In this document: positions 17,523-25,274 of the stretch, one piece after another
Layout of the letters: each line of letters opens with the position of its first letter
Numbering within the stretch: the stretch's first letter is position 1
Assembly: GCA_900471925.1 (NCBI GenBank)
Contig: UCGV01000001.1
Coordinates: forward strand, 186,001 to 250,000
DNA: 64,000 nt
From: Hyphomicrobiales bacterium
GTDB taxonomy: Bacteria; Pseudomonadota; Alphaproteobacteria; Rhizobiales; Rhizobiaceae
Direction: 5' to 3'
The notes under the pieces: generated by a model
Seen by the model: only the letters and a program-made list of their open reading frames with translations
Database searches by the model: none
What the model was told of the DNA's origin: nothing
Position numbers and translations under genes: made by a program

Positions 17523-18433
17523 GCCACTTCAGTTGCAAACGGAGCCGGCTGAGCCCGATGCTCCAGCGCATCCTTTTTCGGCGGCGTGCCGAACATGCGC
17601 GTATATTCGCGGCTGAACTGCGAGGCGCTTTCGTAGCCCACCTGATAGGCGGCATTGGCGGCATTGATGCCGTCAGCCACCATCAGCCGCCGCGCCTCAA
17701 GCAGCCGCAATTGCTTCTGATATTGCAGCGGGCTCATCGAGGTCAGCATCTTGAAATGCTGGTGGAAGGAGGAGGGGCTCATGCGCGCCGCCGCCGCCAG
17801 TTGCTCCACCCGCACCGGGGCCGTGAAATTATCCCGCAGGATGTGGATGGCATCGGCCACACGCCGCGTCTGGCTTCCGGGCAGGGCAAGCTTGCAGACC
17901 TCGCTGCCGTTTTCGCCTGACAGCAGCCAGAAGCTGATCTCGCGCAGGATCGACTGTCGCAGGATCGGGATAGATTTCGGCGTTGCCAGCATGCGCATCA
18001 GCCGCAGGACGCAATCCTGCAATTCGGAACCGAAATGCTGCACGAACACTCCTGGAGCACCGTCGCCTGAAGGCTTCGGCGGACTTTCCATTTCCTCCAG
18101 CACGTCGCGCAGGATGGTGACGTCAAGTTCCAGCGTCAGCGCGATCATCGGTCGCTCCGGGCTTGCCTCGATGACCTGCCCGAAGGCCGGCATCTCGACG
18201 CTGATGACCAGCGCCTGCATCGCCGTGTAGGTGAAAAGCCGCTCTCCGAACATGATCTGCTTGGCGCCATCGACGATGATACAGAGCGCCGGCCGATAGA
18301 TCGCCGGCTTCGGCATGGTGAGCGTGGAAGAGCGCATAACGTAGAAACCGGGCAGGGCCGTCGCATAGAGCCCGTCGCCGCCGCCGTGGCTATCCATATA
18401 CTGGTTAAGCGCGGTGTTGATTTCTGCAGACAT
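17519..18433 (-). CDS. AraC-family regulator, likely of the divergent SDR gene
   Basis: Regulator of 304 residues. The N-terminal domain (about 20-180) is the cupin-like AraC_N type seen in YqhC-like regulators (RPALCIIVDGAKQIMFGERLFTY). The C-terminal double HTH (about 195-290) carries VEQLAAAARMSPSSFHQHFKMLTSMSPLQYQKQLRL and AAYQVGYESASQFSREYTRMFG. The start at 18433 follows GGAGG. It is divergent from an SDR oxidoreductase, a common pairing in which the regulator responds to aldehyde or other reactive substrates. The 168-bp gap should hold its operator, but no clear dyad was found. Confidence 0.85.
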   Translation of the reverse strand: MSAEINTALNQYMDSHGGGDGLYATALPGFYVMRSSTLTMPKPAIYRPALCIIVDGAKQIMFGERLFTYTAMQALVISVEMPAFGQVIEASPERPMIALTLELDVTILRDVLEEMESPPKPSGDGAPGVFVQHFGSELQDCVLRLMRMLATPKSIPILRQSILREISFWLLSGENGSEVCKLALPGSQTRRVADAIHILRDNFTAPVRVEQLAAAARMSPSSFHQHFKMLTSMSPLQYQKQLRLLEARRLMVADGINAANAAYQVGYESASQFSREYTRMFGTPPKKDALEHRAQPAPFATEVA

Positions 18434-18601
18434 CGTTTGCCTCCGGTAGCGGGTCCTGCCGCGCCTTCGCTCGCCATCTTACGCGGCTTCCGTCAGGCCA
18501 CAACCTGTCTGGAGGAATAGGCAAGAAGTTCGAGGCTTTCGGCATTCGGGAAAAGGGGGGCCGGACCTAGATTCTGGTCATCCGAACAAGGAGTAACCGA
18601 G

Positions 18602-19372
18602 ATGACCGATCAGAATGCAAATTCCAAAATCGCAATCGTTACCGGCGGCAGCCGTGGCCTCGGCCGCAACACCGTCCTCAGCCTCGCCCGTGATGGCGTC
18701 GATGTGATCTTCACGTACAATTCCAACCGCGCCGAGGCCGACAAGGTCGCGGCAGAGATCGAAGCGCTCGGCCGCAAGGCCGCCGCCCTGCAGCTCGATA
18801 CCGGCAATGTCGCCACGTTCGATGCGTTCGTCGAAAATGTCCGTGCTGTCCTGAAGGGCTGGGGCCGCGAGCGCTTCAACTTTCTCGTCAACAATGCCGG
18901 CACCAGCTACCACGCCTCCATCCTGGAGACGACCGAGGAGGAAATGGACAAGCTCTACAATATCCATTTCAAGGGCGTCTTCTTCCTGACGCAGAAGCTG
19001 CTGCCGGTGATTGCCGATGGCGGCCGCATCGTCAATCTCTCCAGCGGTCTTGCCCGCGTCGCCGTGCCCGGCTCCTCGGCCTATGGTTCGCTGAAGGGCG
19101 CTGTCGAGGTGCTGACGCGCTACATGGCCAACGAACTCGGCGCCCGCGGCATCGCCGTCAACACGGTCGCACCCGGCGCCATCGAGACCGATTTCAGCGG
19201 CGGCATGGTTCGCGACAATCCGGAAATCAATCGTCGCGTCGCCGCCATGACGGCACTCGGCCGCGCCGGTGTGCCCGACGATATCGGCCCGATGATCGCA
19301 TCTCTGCTGACTGAGGCCAACCGCTGGGTCAACGCCCAGCGCATCGAAGTCTCCGGCGGTATGGCGCTCTGA
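18602..19372 (+). CDS. Short-chain dehydrogenase/reductase
   Basis: Classical SDR of 256 residues. The cofactor motif is TGGSRGLGR near the N-terminus, followed by NNAG (FLVNNAGTS), catalytic serine in VNLSSGLAR and YxxxK in SAYGSLKGA, with PG motif VAPGAIETDF. The basic residue after the glycine motif suggests NADP(H). The start at 18602 follows AAGGAG. It is divergent from an AraC regulator. A perfect 11-bp stem follows the stop codon. The substrate is unknown; fatty-acyl reductase-like and sugar reductase-like SDRs share these motifs. Confidence 0.85.
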   Translation: MTDQNANSKIAIVTGGSRGLGRNTVLSLARDGVDVIFTYNSNRAEADKVAAEIEALGRKAAALQLDTGNVATFDAFVENVRAVLKGWGRERFNFLVNNAGTSYHASILETTEEEMDKLYNIHFKGVFFLTQKLLPVIADGGRIVNLSSGLARVAVPGSSAYGSLKGAVEVLTRYMANELGARGIAVNTVAPGAIETDFSGGMVRDNPEINRRVAAMTALGRAGVPDDIGPMIASLLTEANRWVNAQRIEVSGGMAL

Positions 19373-19378
19373 TTGCCT

Positions 19379-19418
19379 CCCGGAACGCGATCGAGAACGC
19401 TCCCAAACGCGTTCCGGG
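19379..19418 (+). terminator. Hairpin after the SDR gene
   Basis: CCCGGAACGCG (19379-19389) pairs perfectly with CGCGTTCCGGG (19408-19418) around an 18-nt loop. No U-tract follows, so it may stabilise the 3' end rather than terminate by itself. Confidence 0.5.
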
Positions 19419-19489
19419 TCTCGCTTTCCGTGTCGTCGGGCGAAATGCGGCTGCACCAATAATGGTGCGACCGCTGAATGAGGCCCGAA

Positions 19490-20527
19490 ATGAGATCGCT
19501 TTCCCTGTTGCTTGCCGCCGGCCTTCTGGCGGCAAGTTCCGTTTTTGCCGCAGAGCCGGTCGGCACGCGCGTGATCGATGTTCCCGCACCTGCCCGTAGC
19601 GGCACGCTTTCAGTGACGATCTGGTATCCGGCCGCGACTGCCGGAACACCGGTACCATCGAGCAAGGACAAGGTCTTCGTGGAAACACCGGCGCTGACGG
19701 ATGCGCCGATCGCGGGCAGCATCTTTCCGCTGATTCTGATTTCGCACGGCTCGGGCGGTGCCATCGCCAATCTGGACTGGCTCGCGACACGCCTTGCCGC
19801 AGCCGGCTTCATTGTCGCCGGCCCCAATCATCCCGGCACGACCCGCGGAAATTCCACACCGCTCGATACGACGAAACTCTGGCAGCGGGCCAACGATCTC
19901 TCCGATGTGCTGACGGCACTGACGGCCGATCCCGCCTGGATTCCCCACATCGATGCCAACCATGTAGGCGCGTTGGGCTTCTCGCTTGGTGGACACACGG
20001 TCATGGCTGTTGCCGGAGTGCGGGTGGATCGGGAGGCTTACGCCCGATATTGCGAGGCGGAAAAGGCCATGGCCGACTGTGTCTGGTTTGCGAGCGGCAA
20101 GGTTGATCTGCGCAGTGTGGACAAGACGCTGTTCGAGCAGTCGAACCGTGATCCGCGCATCCGCTCTGTCGTCGCGATCGATCCCTCCGTCGTCAGGGCA
20201 TTCACAACGGAAAGCCTGCGCGCCATCGATATCCCGATCCACTTTATCAATATCGGTCGTCCGAAGACTATCCCCATCGCGGTGAGATCAGACGATATCG
20301 CCGCTGAAATACCGGATGCCGATTACCAGACGGTCGATGGTGCTGTTCATCTTAGCTTCCTTGCCGAATGCCGCCCAAAGGCGGCTAATTTCCTGAAAAG
20401 CGTGGGTGAGACGGATCCGATCTGCGAAGATGCGCCGGGAAGCCCGCGAACAAGAGCTGAAATTCATGTGCAGATGGCCGCGATGATCAAGGCCGCCTTC
20501 CTCGCCGATTTCGCGCGCAAGGAATAG
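19490..20527 (+). CDS. Secreted alpha/beta hydrolase (dienelactone hydrolase/PAF-AH-like)
   Basis: Exported hydrolase of 345 residues. The Sec signal peptide is MRSLSLLLAAGLLAASSVFA with cleavage before AEPVG. The domain begins with VIDVPAPARSGTLSVTIWYPA and has an oxyanion-type loop LILISHGSGG, the nucleophile elbow GFSLGGHT and a late histidine in VDGAVHLSFL. This pattern resembles the periplasmic dienelactone hydrolase/platelet-activating-factor acetylhydrolase group. The start at 19490 has GAGG 6 nt upstream; an ATG at 19478 is also possible. It converges with the WYL regulator 11 bp away. The substrate is probably an ester; it is not identified. Confidence 0.75.
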   Translation: MRSLSLLLAAGLLAASSVFAAEPVGTRVIDVPAPARSGTLSVTIWYPAATAGTPVPSSKDKVFVETPALTDAPIAGSIFPLILISHGSGGAIANLDWLATRLAAAGFIVAGPNHPGTTRGNSTPLDTTKLWQRANDLSDVLTALTADPAWIPHIDANHVGALGFSLGGHTVMAVAGVRVDREAYARYCEAEKAMADCVWFASGKVDLRSVDKTLFEQSNRDPRIRSVVAIDPSVVRAFTTESLRAIDIPIHFINIGRPKTIPIAVRSDDIAAEIPDADYQTVDGAVHLSFLAECRPKAANFLKSVGETDPICEDAPGSPRTRAEIHVQMAAMIKAAFLADFARKE

Positions 20528-20538
20528 AGCCAGACGGT

Positions 20539-21240
20539 TCACGCATTCGCCGCCATCGGCTTCTCCGTCCAGCTTTCGGTCCAGAGTGAGCGCAGCCCGT
20601 CGCCTTCACCCTTGAAGAAGGTATCGGCCTCCATGCAGGCCTCCACGCGATCGCTGCGAAAATTGCGGATCGCCTGCCGCAGTTCGCACCAGGCGACGAT
20701 ATTGGCCGTCTGCGAATAATAGATCAGCGCGATCGGGCGGATCATCCGCTCGGTCGCGCGGCCCAATTCGTCGCGATAAGTGAGGGTGAGCTTGCGTTCG
20801 TCACGGATCGCCCGGCGCACGATCGCAAGGTCTATGCCTGATGGCGCCGGTGCCACCGTGCCCCAGGCATAGAGCGCCTTGTTTTCCATCGCCTGCCGGA
20901 GCGGTGCCGGTACCGCGCCGGTGAGCTTCTGGTTGACGCGCCGTGCTGCCAACTTCAGCTCCTCGTCGCCGGTACGCTCCAGAAGCGCCAGCGACAGCAC
21001 GATTGCCTCCGTTTCCTCGATCGAAAACATCAGCGGCGGCAGGTCGAAGCCCGGTCGCATGATGTAGCCGATGCCGCGCCCGCCTTCGATTGGCACGCGC
21101 ATCGCCTGCAGTGCGGCGATATCGCGGTAGATCGAACGCACCGTCACTTCCAGTTGCTCTGCCATGACGGCCGCCGTCATCGGCTTTTTCGCCAGCCGCA
21201 ATATCTGGATGATCTCGAACAGCCTGGAGGCCTTGCGCAT
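20539..21240 (-). CDS. YafY-type HTH/WYL-domain regulator
   Basis: Transcription factor of 233 residues. An N-terminal HTH_11-type winged helix (RLFEIIQILRLAKKPMTAAVMAEQLEVTVRSIYRDIAAL) is followed by the WYL effector domain (about 130-215), where the usual WYL tripeptide is replaced by IYY in PIALIYYSQTANIVAWCELR. The start at 21240 (MRKASRLFE) is taken; the ORF is open to 21270. It is divergent from the LysE exporter with a dyad CTGACA-N6-TGTCAG between them. Inferred role: repressor of itself and the exporter. Confidence 0.8.
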   Translation of the reverse strand: MRKASRLFEIIQILRLAKKPMTAAVMAEQLEVTVRSIYRDIAALQAMRVPIEGGRGIGYIMRPGFDLPPLMFSIEETEAIVLSLALLERTGDEELKLAARRVNQKLTGAVPAPLRQAMENKALYAWGTVAPAPSGIDLAIVRRAIRDERKLTLTYRDELGRATERMIRPIALIYYSQTANIVAWCELRQAIRNFRSDRVEACMEADTFFKGEGDGLRSLWTESWTEKPMAANA

Positions 21241-21263
21241 ATGCTGCCCTTTCTCCAACGCTC

Positions 21264-21281
21264 CTGACAATACACTGTCAG
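21264..21281. promoter_or_regulatory. Dyad CTGACA-N6-TGTCAG, candidate WYL-regulator operator
   Basis: A perfect 6-bp inverted repeat with 6-bp spacer, 24 bp upstream of the regulator start and about 87 bp upstream of the exporter start. Its position between divergent genes supports an operator role. Confidence 0.5.
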
Positions 21282-21367
21282 TTGGCCTGCCGTATAGAGC
21301 TGTCTATCGAATTGAAATCGATGCACTTCCTGAAAAAGTGCATCGAAAGACGGGATGGACAACTGAC

Positions 21368-22003
21368 ATGGATTATCACCAAAGCCTCTGGCTCTATTTC
21401 ACCCTCCTCTTCGGCATCATCATCGTGCCGGGCATGGATATGCTCTTCGTGCTCGCCAATGCCCTGAGCGGCGGCACGAAGCGGGGGCTCGCCGCCACCA
21501 GCGGCATCATGCTGGGCGGTGCCGTGCATTCGGCCTACGGGGCTGCGGGCGTCGGCATTCTCGTCGCCATGCTGCCGGGCGTCTTCAACCTGCTGCTCTT
21601 TGCTGGTGTCGCCTACATGATCTGGATCGGTATTTCGTTGATGAGAAGTTCCATAACGGTCGAAGCCGTCGGTCCCGGCACGGCGCGCTCCACCTGGAAG
21701 GCCTTTCGGCAGGGTGCGGTGACCTGCCTCGTCAATCCCAAGGCCTATATTTTCGTGCTCGCCGTCTATCCGCAATTCATCAAACCGGAATATGGGCCGA
21801 TCTGGCTGCAGGGCCTGATCATGGGCATCATGACGGTGCTGACCCAGTTTGCGGTCTACGGAACACTTGCCATGACCGCCGGTCGCAGCCGTGATCTGTT
21901 GGTTTCCAACCCGAATACGACGGCCGTCATCGGCCGTGCCGCCGGGCTTCTTCTGGTCGTCATTTCCGCGATCAGCCTCTGGCAGGGATGGAAAATCGCA
22001 TAA
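21368..22003 (+). CDS. LysE/RhtB-family exporter
   Basis: Inner-membrane protein of 211 residues with about six hydrophobic segments, in the amino acid exporter family. The N-terminus LFGIIIVPGMDMLFVLANALSGGTKRGLAATSGIMLGG matches the conserved LysE/RhtB signature, and GAVTCLVNPKAYIF is the typical central NPK motif. The start at 21368 gives the usual family length; its ribosome-binding site is weak. It is divergent from a WYL regulator, which probably controls it. The substrate, an amino acid or derivative, is not predictable. Confidence 0.8.
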   Translation: MDYHQSLWLYFTLLFGIIIVPGMDMLFVLANALSGGTKRGLAATSGIMLGGAVHSAYGAAGVGILVAMLPGVFNLLLFAGVAYMIWIGISLMRSSITVEAVGPGTARSTWKAFRQGAVTCLVNPKAYIFVLAVYPQFIKPEYGPIWLQGLIMGIMTVLTQFAVYGTLAMTAGRSRDLLVSNPNTTAVIGRAAGLLLVVISAISLWQGWKIA

Positions 22004-22138
22004 TATTCCCGCGGTCCTTATCACATTGTTTTTATGAGGATCCGGACAAACGTGACTATGCGGCGAGGTGGATTTTGTCATGATCGCGGTGCAGATTGCC
22101 CCGGCCGGCTTTGCCGGCGGAACAATGGAGAGAGAATT

Positions 22139-22579
22139 ATGAATTGGAAAACAGTAGCGGCGGCTGTTGCCTTCGCCGGCATCGCCATCGGCTCCGCCAT
22201 GGCCGCCGACGGCACGCATGAGGCGCGCGAAGGAATGATGAAGAAGATCGGCGGCGCGGCAGGCGCACTCGGCGCCATCGCCAAGGGCACCAAGCCTTAT
22301 GATGCTGATGCGGTAAAGGTGGCACTGACAACGATCGCCGAGACGGCGAAGGCTTTCCCGGACCAGTTCAAGCCGGGCACCGAGACGGGCGACAAGGAAG
22401 CAAGCCCGAAGATCTGGGAAAACATGGATGACTTCAAGGCCCGCGCCGCGAAGCTGTCGACCGACGCGGAAACCACGCTTGCCCAGCTTCCGGCCGATGC
22501 TGCCGGTGTCGGCGCTGCGCTGAACACCATCGGCGGCAACTGCGGTGGCTGTCACCAGCTCTATCGCGTCAAGGAATAA
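22139..22579 (+). CDS. Cytochrome c' / c556 family protein
   Basis: Periplasmic mono-haem protein of 146 residues. Signal peptide MNWKTVAAAVAFAGIAIGSAMA precedes a four-helix-bundle body. The haem motif CGGCH is at residues 135-139, at the extreme C-terminus as in class II cytochromes c. The start at 22139 has GGAGAG upstream. A strong hairpin separates it from a second c-type cytochrome gene, so the two may be separate transcripts with related roles in electron transfer. No partner oxidase or dehydrogenase is adjacent. Confidence 0.85.
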   Translation: MNWKTVAAAVAFAGIAIGSAMAADGTHEAREGMMKKIGGAAGALGAIAKGTKPYDADAVKVALTTIAETAKAFPDQFKPGTETGDKEASPKIWENMDDFKARAAKLSTDAETTLAQLPADAAGVGAALNTIGGNCGGCHQLYRVKE

Positions 22580-22606
22580 GCGATAGAGCCTTTCCCGCAT
22601 GTTTCA

Positions 22607-22643
22607 GCGATCCGCACCGGCCCTTGCCGCCGGTGCGGATCGC
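22607..22643 (+). terminator. Strong hairpin between the two cytochrome genes
   Basis: GCGATCCGCACCGG (22607-22620) pairs perfectly with CCGGTGCGGATCGC (22630-22643) around a 9-nt loop, followed by CTTATTC. Likely terminator of the cytochrome c' gene. Confidence 0.75.
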
Positions 22644-22708
22644 CTTATTCTCCCCTTGGCACCGGGGCCGGGGAATTGCCCTTATATTGATACAAGGAGA
22701 GGCGGCGC

Positions 22709-23623
22709 ATGGTCCGCAGGTTCATCCGCTTTGTGCTCTGTCTCGTGGGCGTCGTCGTGCTCGGCGGCGCGGTCTTCTATTTCGTCACGGCGCCTGATCC
22801 GCTGCCGGAAAGCCACTGGTCCAATCTCGGCGCGCCTGATGTCGCAAACGGCGAGAAGGTCTTCTGGGCCGGCGGCTGCGTCAGCTGCCATGCGACGCCC
22901 GGCGCCGAAGGCGATGCGAAGCTGACGCTTGCCGGTGGTCTGGCGCTGAAGAGCCCCTTCGGCACCTTCCATGTGCCCAACATTTCACCGGATGAGCAGG
23001 CCGGCATCGGCCGCTGGACGCTGGCTCAGTTCGGCAATGCGATGAAGGGCGGTGTCGGCCCGGATGGTGAGCATCTCTATCCGTCCTTTCCCTATGGCTC
23101 CTACACGCGCATGAGCGACAAGGACGTCAACGATCTCTTCGCCTATCTGAAGACACTGCCGAAGAGCAGCAATGTCGCCCCGCCGCACGAACTGCCGTTT
23201 CCCTTCAATATCCGTCTGGCGCTCGGCGGCTGGAAGCTGCTCTATTTCAATGATCAGCCACGCGTCGTGCTGGCCAATGCCGATGACAAGCTGAAGCGTG
23301 GCCAATATCTGGTCGAAGGTCTCGGCCATTGCGGCGAATGTCACACCCCGCGCGACCAGCTCGGCGGCTTCGTCCGCGACCAGTGGCTTGCCGGCGCTCC
23401 GAACCCCGAAGGTCAGGGCCGCATTCCGAATATTACGCCCGGCTCCGAGGCCATCGGCCCCTGGAGCGAAGCCGATATCACCAACTACCTGCAGACCGGC
23501 TTCACGCCCGATTTCGACTCCGCCGGCGGCCAGATGGTCGATGTCCAGCAGAATATCGCCCATCTGCCGCAATCCGATATCGAAGCGATCTCTGCCTATC
23601 TGAAGGCGGTGCCGAGCAAGTAA
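22709..23623 (+). CDS. Membrane-anchored di-haem cytochrome c
   Basis: Protein of 304 residues with one N-terminal transmembrane anchor (FIRFVLCLVGVVVLGGAVFYFVT) and two cytochrome c domains. The haem motifs are CVSCH (57-61) and CGECH (208-212). Later segments such as VPNISPD and IPNITPG are typical of the cytochrome subunits that accept electrons from periplasmic dehydrogenases. The start at 22709 follows AAGGAG. No dehydrogenase large subunit is adjacent, so its donor is unknown; the PQQ glucose dehydrogenase 7 kb away uses ubiquinone and is not an obvious partner. Confidence 0.85.
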   Translation: MVRRFIRFVLCLVGVVVLGGAVFYFVTAPDPLPESHWSNLGAPDVANGEKVFWAGGCVSCHATPGAEGDAKLTLAGGLALKSPFGTFHVPNISPDEQAGIGRWTLAQFGNAMKGGVGPDGEHLYPSFPYGSYTRMSDKDVNDLFAYLKTLPKSSNVAPPHELPFPFNIRLALGGWKLLYFNDQPRVVLANADDKLKRGQYLVEGLGHCGECHTPRDQLGGFVRDQWLAGAPNPEGQGRIPNITPGSEAIGPWSEADITNYLQTGFTPDFDSAGGQMVDVQQNIAHLPQSDIEAISAYLKAVPSK

Positions 23624-23661
23624 GTCTGCCTCGCGCAAGCGCCGCAGGCCAGACTGCGCCC

Positions 23662-23925
23662 ATGAAACAACCAACCCTCGAGGAAACCGACGCCGCTATC
23701 GCCCGCATGCGCGAGCGGCTTGCCGCGCGCAATGCCGTTCTCGCCCGTTGGTTCACCGATACGCTTGCTTTCATGGAGACAAAGATCGCCAGCCGTCTCG
23801 ATGATCCCGGTGATCTGGCGCAGGCGCGGGCCGCGGCCTTTCTGTTCGTGAAGCGCGCGCTGCACCAATGGGCAAGCCGCCCGGTCCATGAGGTGGCGGC
23901 AAAAGAGGCCCGCACGCGGAAGTAA
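23662..23925 (+). CDS. Small helical hypothetical protein
   Basis: An 87-residue ORF starting MKQPTLEETDAAIARMRERLAARNAVL, 38 nt after the di-haem cytochrome gene on the same strand. Predicted to be largely helical and basic at both ends, with no signal peptide or membrane span. No strong ribosome-binding site is visible, so translation may depend on the upstream gene. I do not recognise the family. Confidence 0.5.
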   Translation: MKQPTLEETDAAIARMRERLAARNAVLARWFTDTLAFMETKIASRLDDPGDLAQARAAAFLFVKRALHQWASRPVHEVAAKEARTRK

Positions 23926-23944
23926 TGGGCAGGCGTCGCGAGGC

Positions 23945-24523
23945 TCAGGCTGCCTTGGGCTGATGCTCCGCGCCGAGGATCTGCACATAGGTGTCGAGCT
24001 CTTCGCTGCCGAAGCCGAGCCCCCTGTAAATCTCGGCCGTAAAGGTGATCGGTGCCGATCCGGGCGCCGTGACGATCATGCCGGATCGGACGGCCTGCGG
24101 ACCGTCCCGATAATGCGCCTGGCCGCGATAGCCCTCGGCCCCGGCAATGAAATCGGGTGCGTTGCTGGTATGGGGAATATCGTTCAGCGCACCGGCACGC
24201 GCCAGCGCCAGCGTCCCGCCGCAGATCGCGGCGGTGACCTTGCCGCGCGCGATGAAGTCGTTGATGACGTATGAAAGATCGGGCGCTCTTTCTGTTTCCC
24301 AGATTGTCCCACCGCAGATGACGAGCGCATCGAAGGAATCGGAGTGCAGGTTTTCAGCGACCGTATCGGTTGCCACGCGCATGCCGCCCATAGAGCGCAC
24401 CTCAGCGCCGCCGGGGCTTGCCGTCACCACGTCGAAGCCGAAATGGGTGCGGGCGGAGGCAGCGAGCTGCCCCACTTCCCAGTCAGCGAAACCTTCGGTC
24501 AGAACCACTGCCAGTCGGGTCAT
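23945..24523 (-). CDS. DJ-1/PfpI family protein
   Basis: Class I glutamine amidotransferase-like protein of 192 residues. The nucleophile elbow is TAAICGGTLALA with the conserved cysteine, and the beginning RLAVVLTEGFADWEVGQL with the glutamate is typical of the DJ-1/PfpI superfamily (glyoxalase III, deglycase-like or protease-like roles). The start at 24523 follows GGAGGATAG. It lies 40 nt downstream of the GNAT gene on the same strand, so it may be the second gene of the attenuated transcript beginning at about 25211. The exact activity is unknown. Confidence 0.8.
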   Translation of the reverse strand: MTRLAVVLTEGFADWEVGQLAASARTHFGFDVVTASPGGAEVRSMGGMRVATDTVAENLHSDSFDALVICGGTIWETERAPDLSYVINDFIARGKVTAAICGGTLALARAGALNDIPHTSNAPDFIAGAEGYRGQAHYRDGPQAVRSGMIVTAPGSAPITFTAEIYRGLGFGSEELDTYVQILGAEHQPKAA

Positions 24524-24563
24524 GCTATCCTCCGTTGCAGGATGACCGAGCAGCTAGCGCTAC

Positions 24564-25058
24564 TCACGAAAGAGCCTGCATATAGCGCATGCCGGTGACC
24601 GGGCGAGGGGTGAAATCCATCTGTTCGTAGAAGCGGTGTGCCTTGAGATTGCCGGTCGCGGCACTGACGGAGAGGTAATCGCAGCCGGCAATGCGCGCCG
24701 TTTCGCGGGCGCGGTCGACGAGAAGTTGACCGGTGCCATGGCCGCGATGGCCGTCACGGACGAAGAGATGGTGCAGGTCCATCCCGCGCTTGCCTTCCTG
24801 CGCCCTGTAGAGCGGTACGAGAATGGCATAGCCGATCAGTCCTTCGCTGCCTTCGGCGACGATGGCGGAAATCCAAGGCATCGGGCCGAAGAGATCACGC
24901 TCCAGCTGTTCCGGCGTCGTCGCCGAGATGTCGCCATGATGGATGGCAAGCAGGCTGATCATCTCGTTGAGTTCGGTGATATCGCGGGGTTTGGCGGTGC
25001 GCACGGTCACAACAGGCGGCCGCATGAGCGATATTTCGCTGTCTTCGATTTCAAGCAT
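24564..25058 (-). CDS. GNAT acetyltransferase behind a leader-peptide attenuator
   Basis: GNAT-fold acetyl-CoA-dependent N-acetyltransferase of 164 residues. Motif A is HHLFVRDGHRGHGTGQLLVDRA (about 97-118), with RGHGTG as the acetyl-CoA loop, and motif B is KAHRFYEQMDF. The acceptor is unknown; the closest flavour is the small-molecule or polyamine GNAT type. The start at 25058 has AAGGA 10 nt upstream. Directly upstream are a terminator-like hairpin (25111-25130) and a 16-codon ORF rich in Tyr, Phe and Trp, which suggests control by aromatic amino acid or charged-tRNA supply. The DJ-1 gene follows 40 nt later. Confidence 0.8.
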   Translation of the reverse strand: MLEIEDSEISLMRPPVVTVRTAKPRDITELNEMISLLAIHHGDISATTPEQLERDLFGPMPWISAIVAEGSEGLIGYAILVPLYRAQEGKRGMDLHHLFVRDGHRGHGTGQLLVDRARETARIAGCDYLSVSAATGNLKAHRFYEQMDFTPRPVTGMRYMQALS

Positions 25059-25099
25059 GGTCTTCGCGTCCTTTTTACGTTTATGCCGCCAGGACGCTG

Positions 25100-25130
25100 C
25101 CGATACAACAAAGCCGCCTGACGGCGGCTT
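25100..25130 (-). terminator. Attenuator terminator before the GNAT gene
   Basis: On the minus strand AAGCCGCC (25130-25123), loop GTCA, GGCGGCTT (25118-25111), then TTTGTTGT-like U-rich sequence. Upstream GGGCGGC (25159-25153) can instead pair with GCCGCC of its 5' arm, forming an antiterminator. Confidence 0.65.
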
Positions 25131-25160
25131 GTTGACATTGTGATCTGTCTCGGCCGCCCT

Positions 25161-25211
25161 TTACAGGTACAGCCAAAAATACGAGCGGTTATGGTGCGCG
25201 TTCTTGATCAT
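25161..25211 (-). CDS. Putative Tyr/Phe/Trp leader peptide
   Basis: A 16-residue ORF reading MIKNAHHNRSYFWLYL, with four aromatic residues in the last six positions. It ends 30 nt before the terminator hairpin. TTGACA (25246-25241), 17 bp, AATCTA (25223-25218) and 6 bp end exactly at its ATG, so the transcript could be leaderless, as known for rhizobial trpL. The RNA segment UUGGCUG over the Phe-Trp-Leu codons can pair with CGGCCGA just after the stop, and ribosome stalling on the aromatic codons would free GGGCGGC to block the terminator. An alternative 9-codon frame (MMHDQERAP) has a better-spaced AGGAG if transcription starts further upstream. Confidence 0.6.
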   Translation of the reverse strand: MIKNAHHNRSYFWLYL

Positions 25212-25217
25212 GCATCA

Positions 25218-25246
25218 TAGATTCTCCTAAACCGCTCGTTTGTCAA
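25218..25246 (-). promoter_or_regulatory. Candidate promoter of the leader/GNAT transcript
   Basis: Perfect -35 TTGACA (25246-25241) and -10 AATCTA (25223-25218) with 17-bp spacing; predicted start is the A of the leader ATG at 25211. One arm of a 10-bp inverted repeat lies in the spacer. Confidence 0.5.
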
Positions 25247-25274
25247 TGGCACTCTGGGGCCGGATCAGTAGCGA

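Noticed and set aside
21278..22600. 440-codon leftward ORF over the LysE and cytochrome c' genes
   Set aside because: Both plus-strand genes have diagnostic motifs; the long antisense frame has a low-complexity shadow composition.
25212..25217. TATGAT as -10 element of the leader promoter
   Set aside because: It would be 21 bp from TTGACA and only 2-3 bp from the leader ATG; AATCTA with 17-bp spacing fits better.
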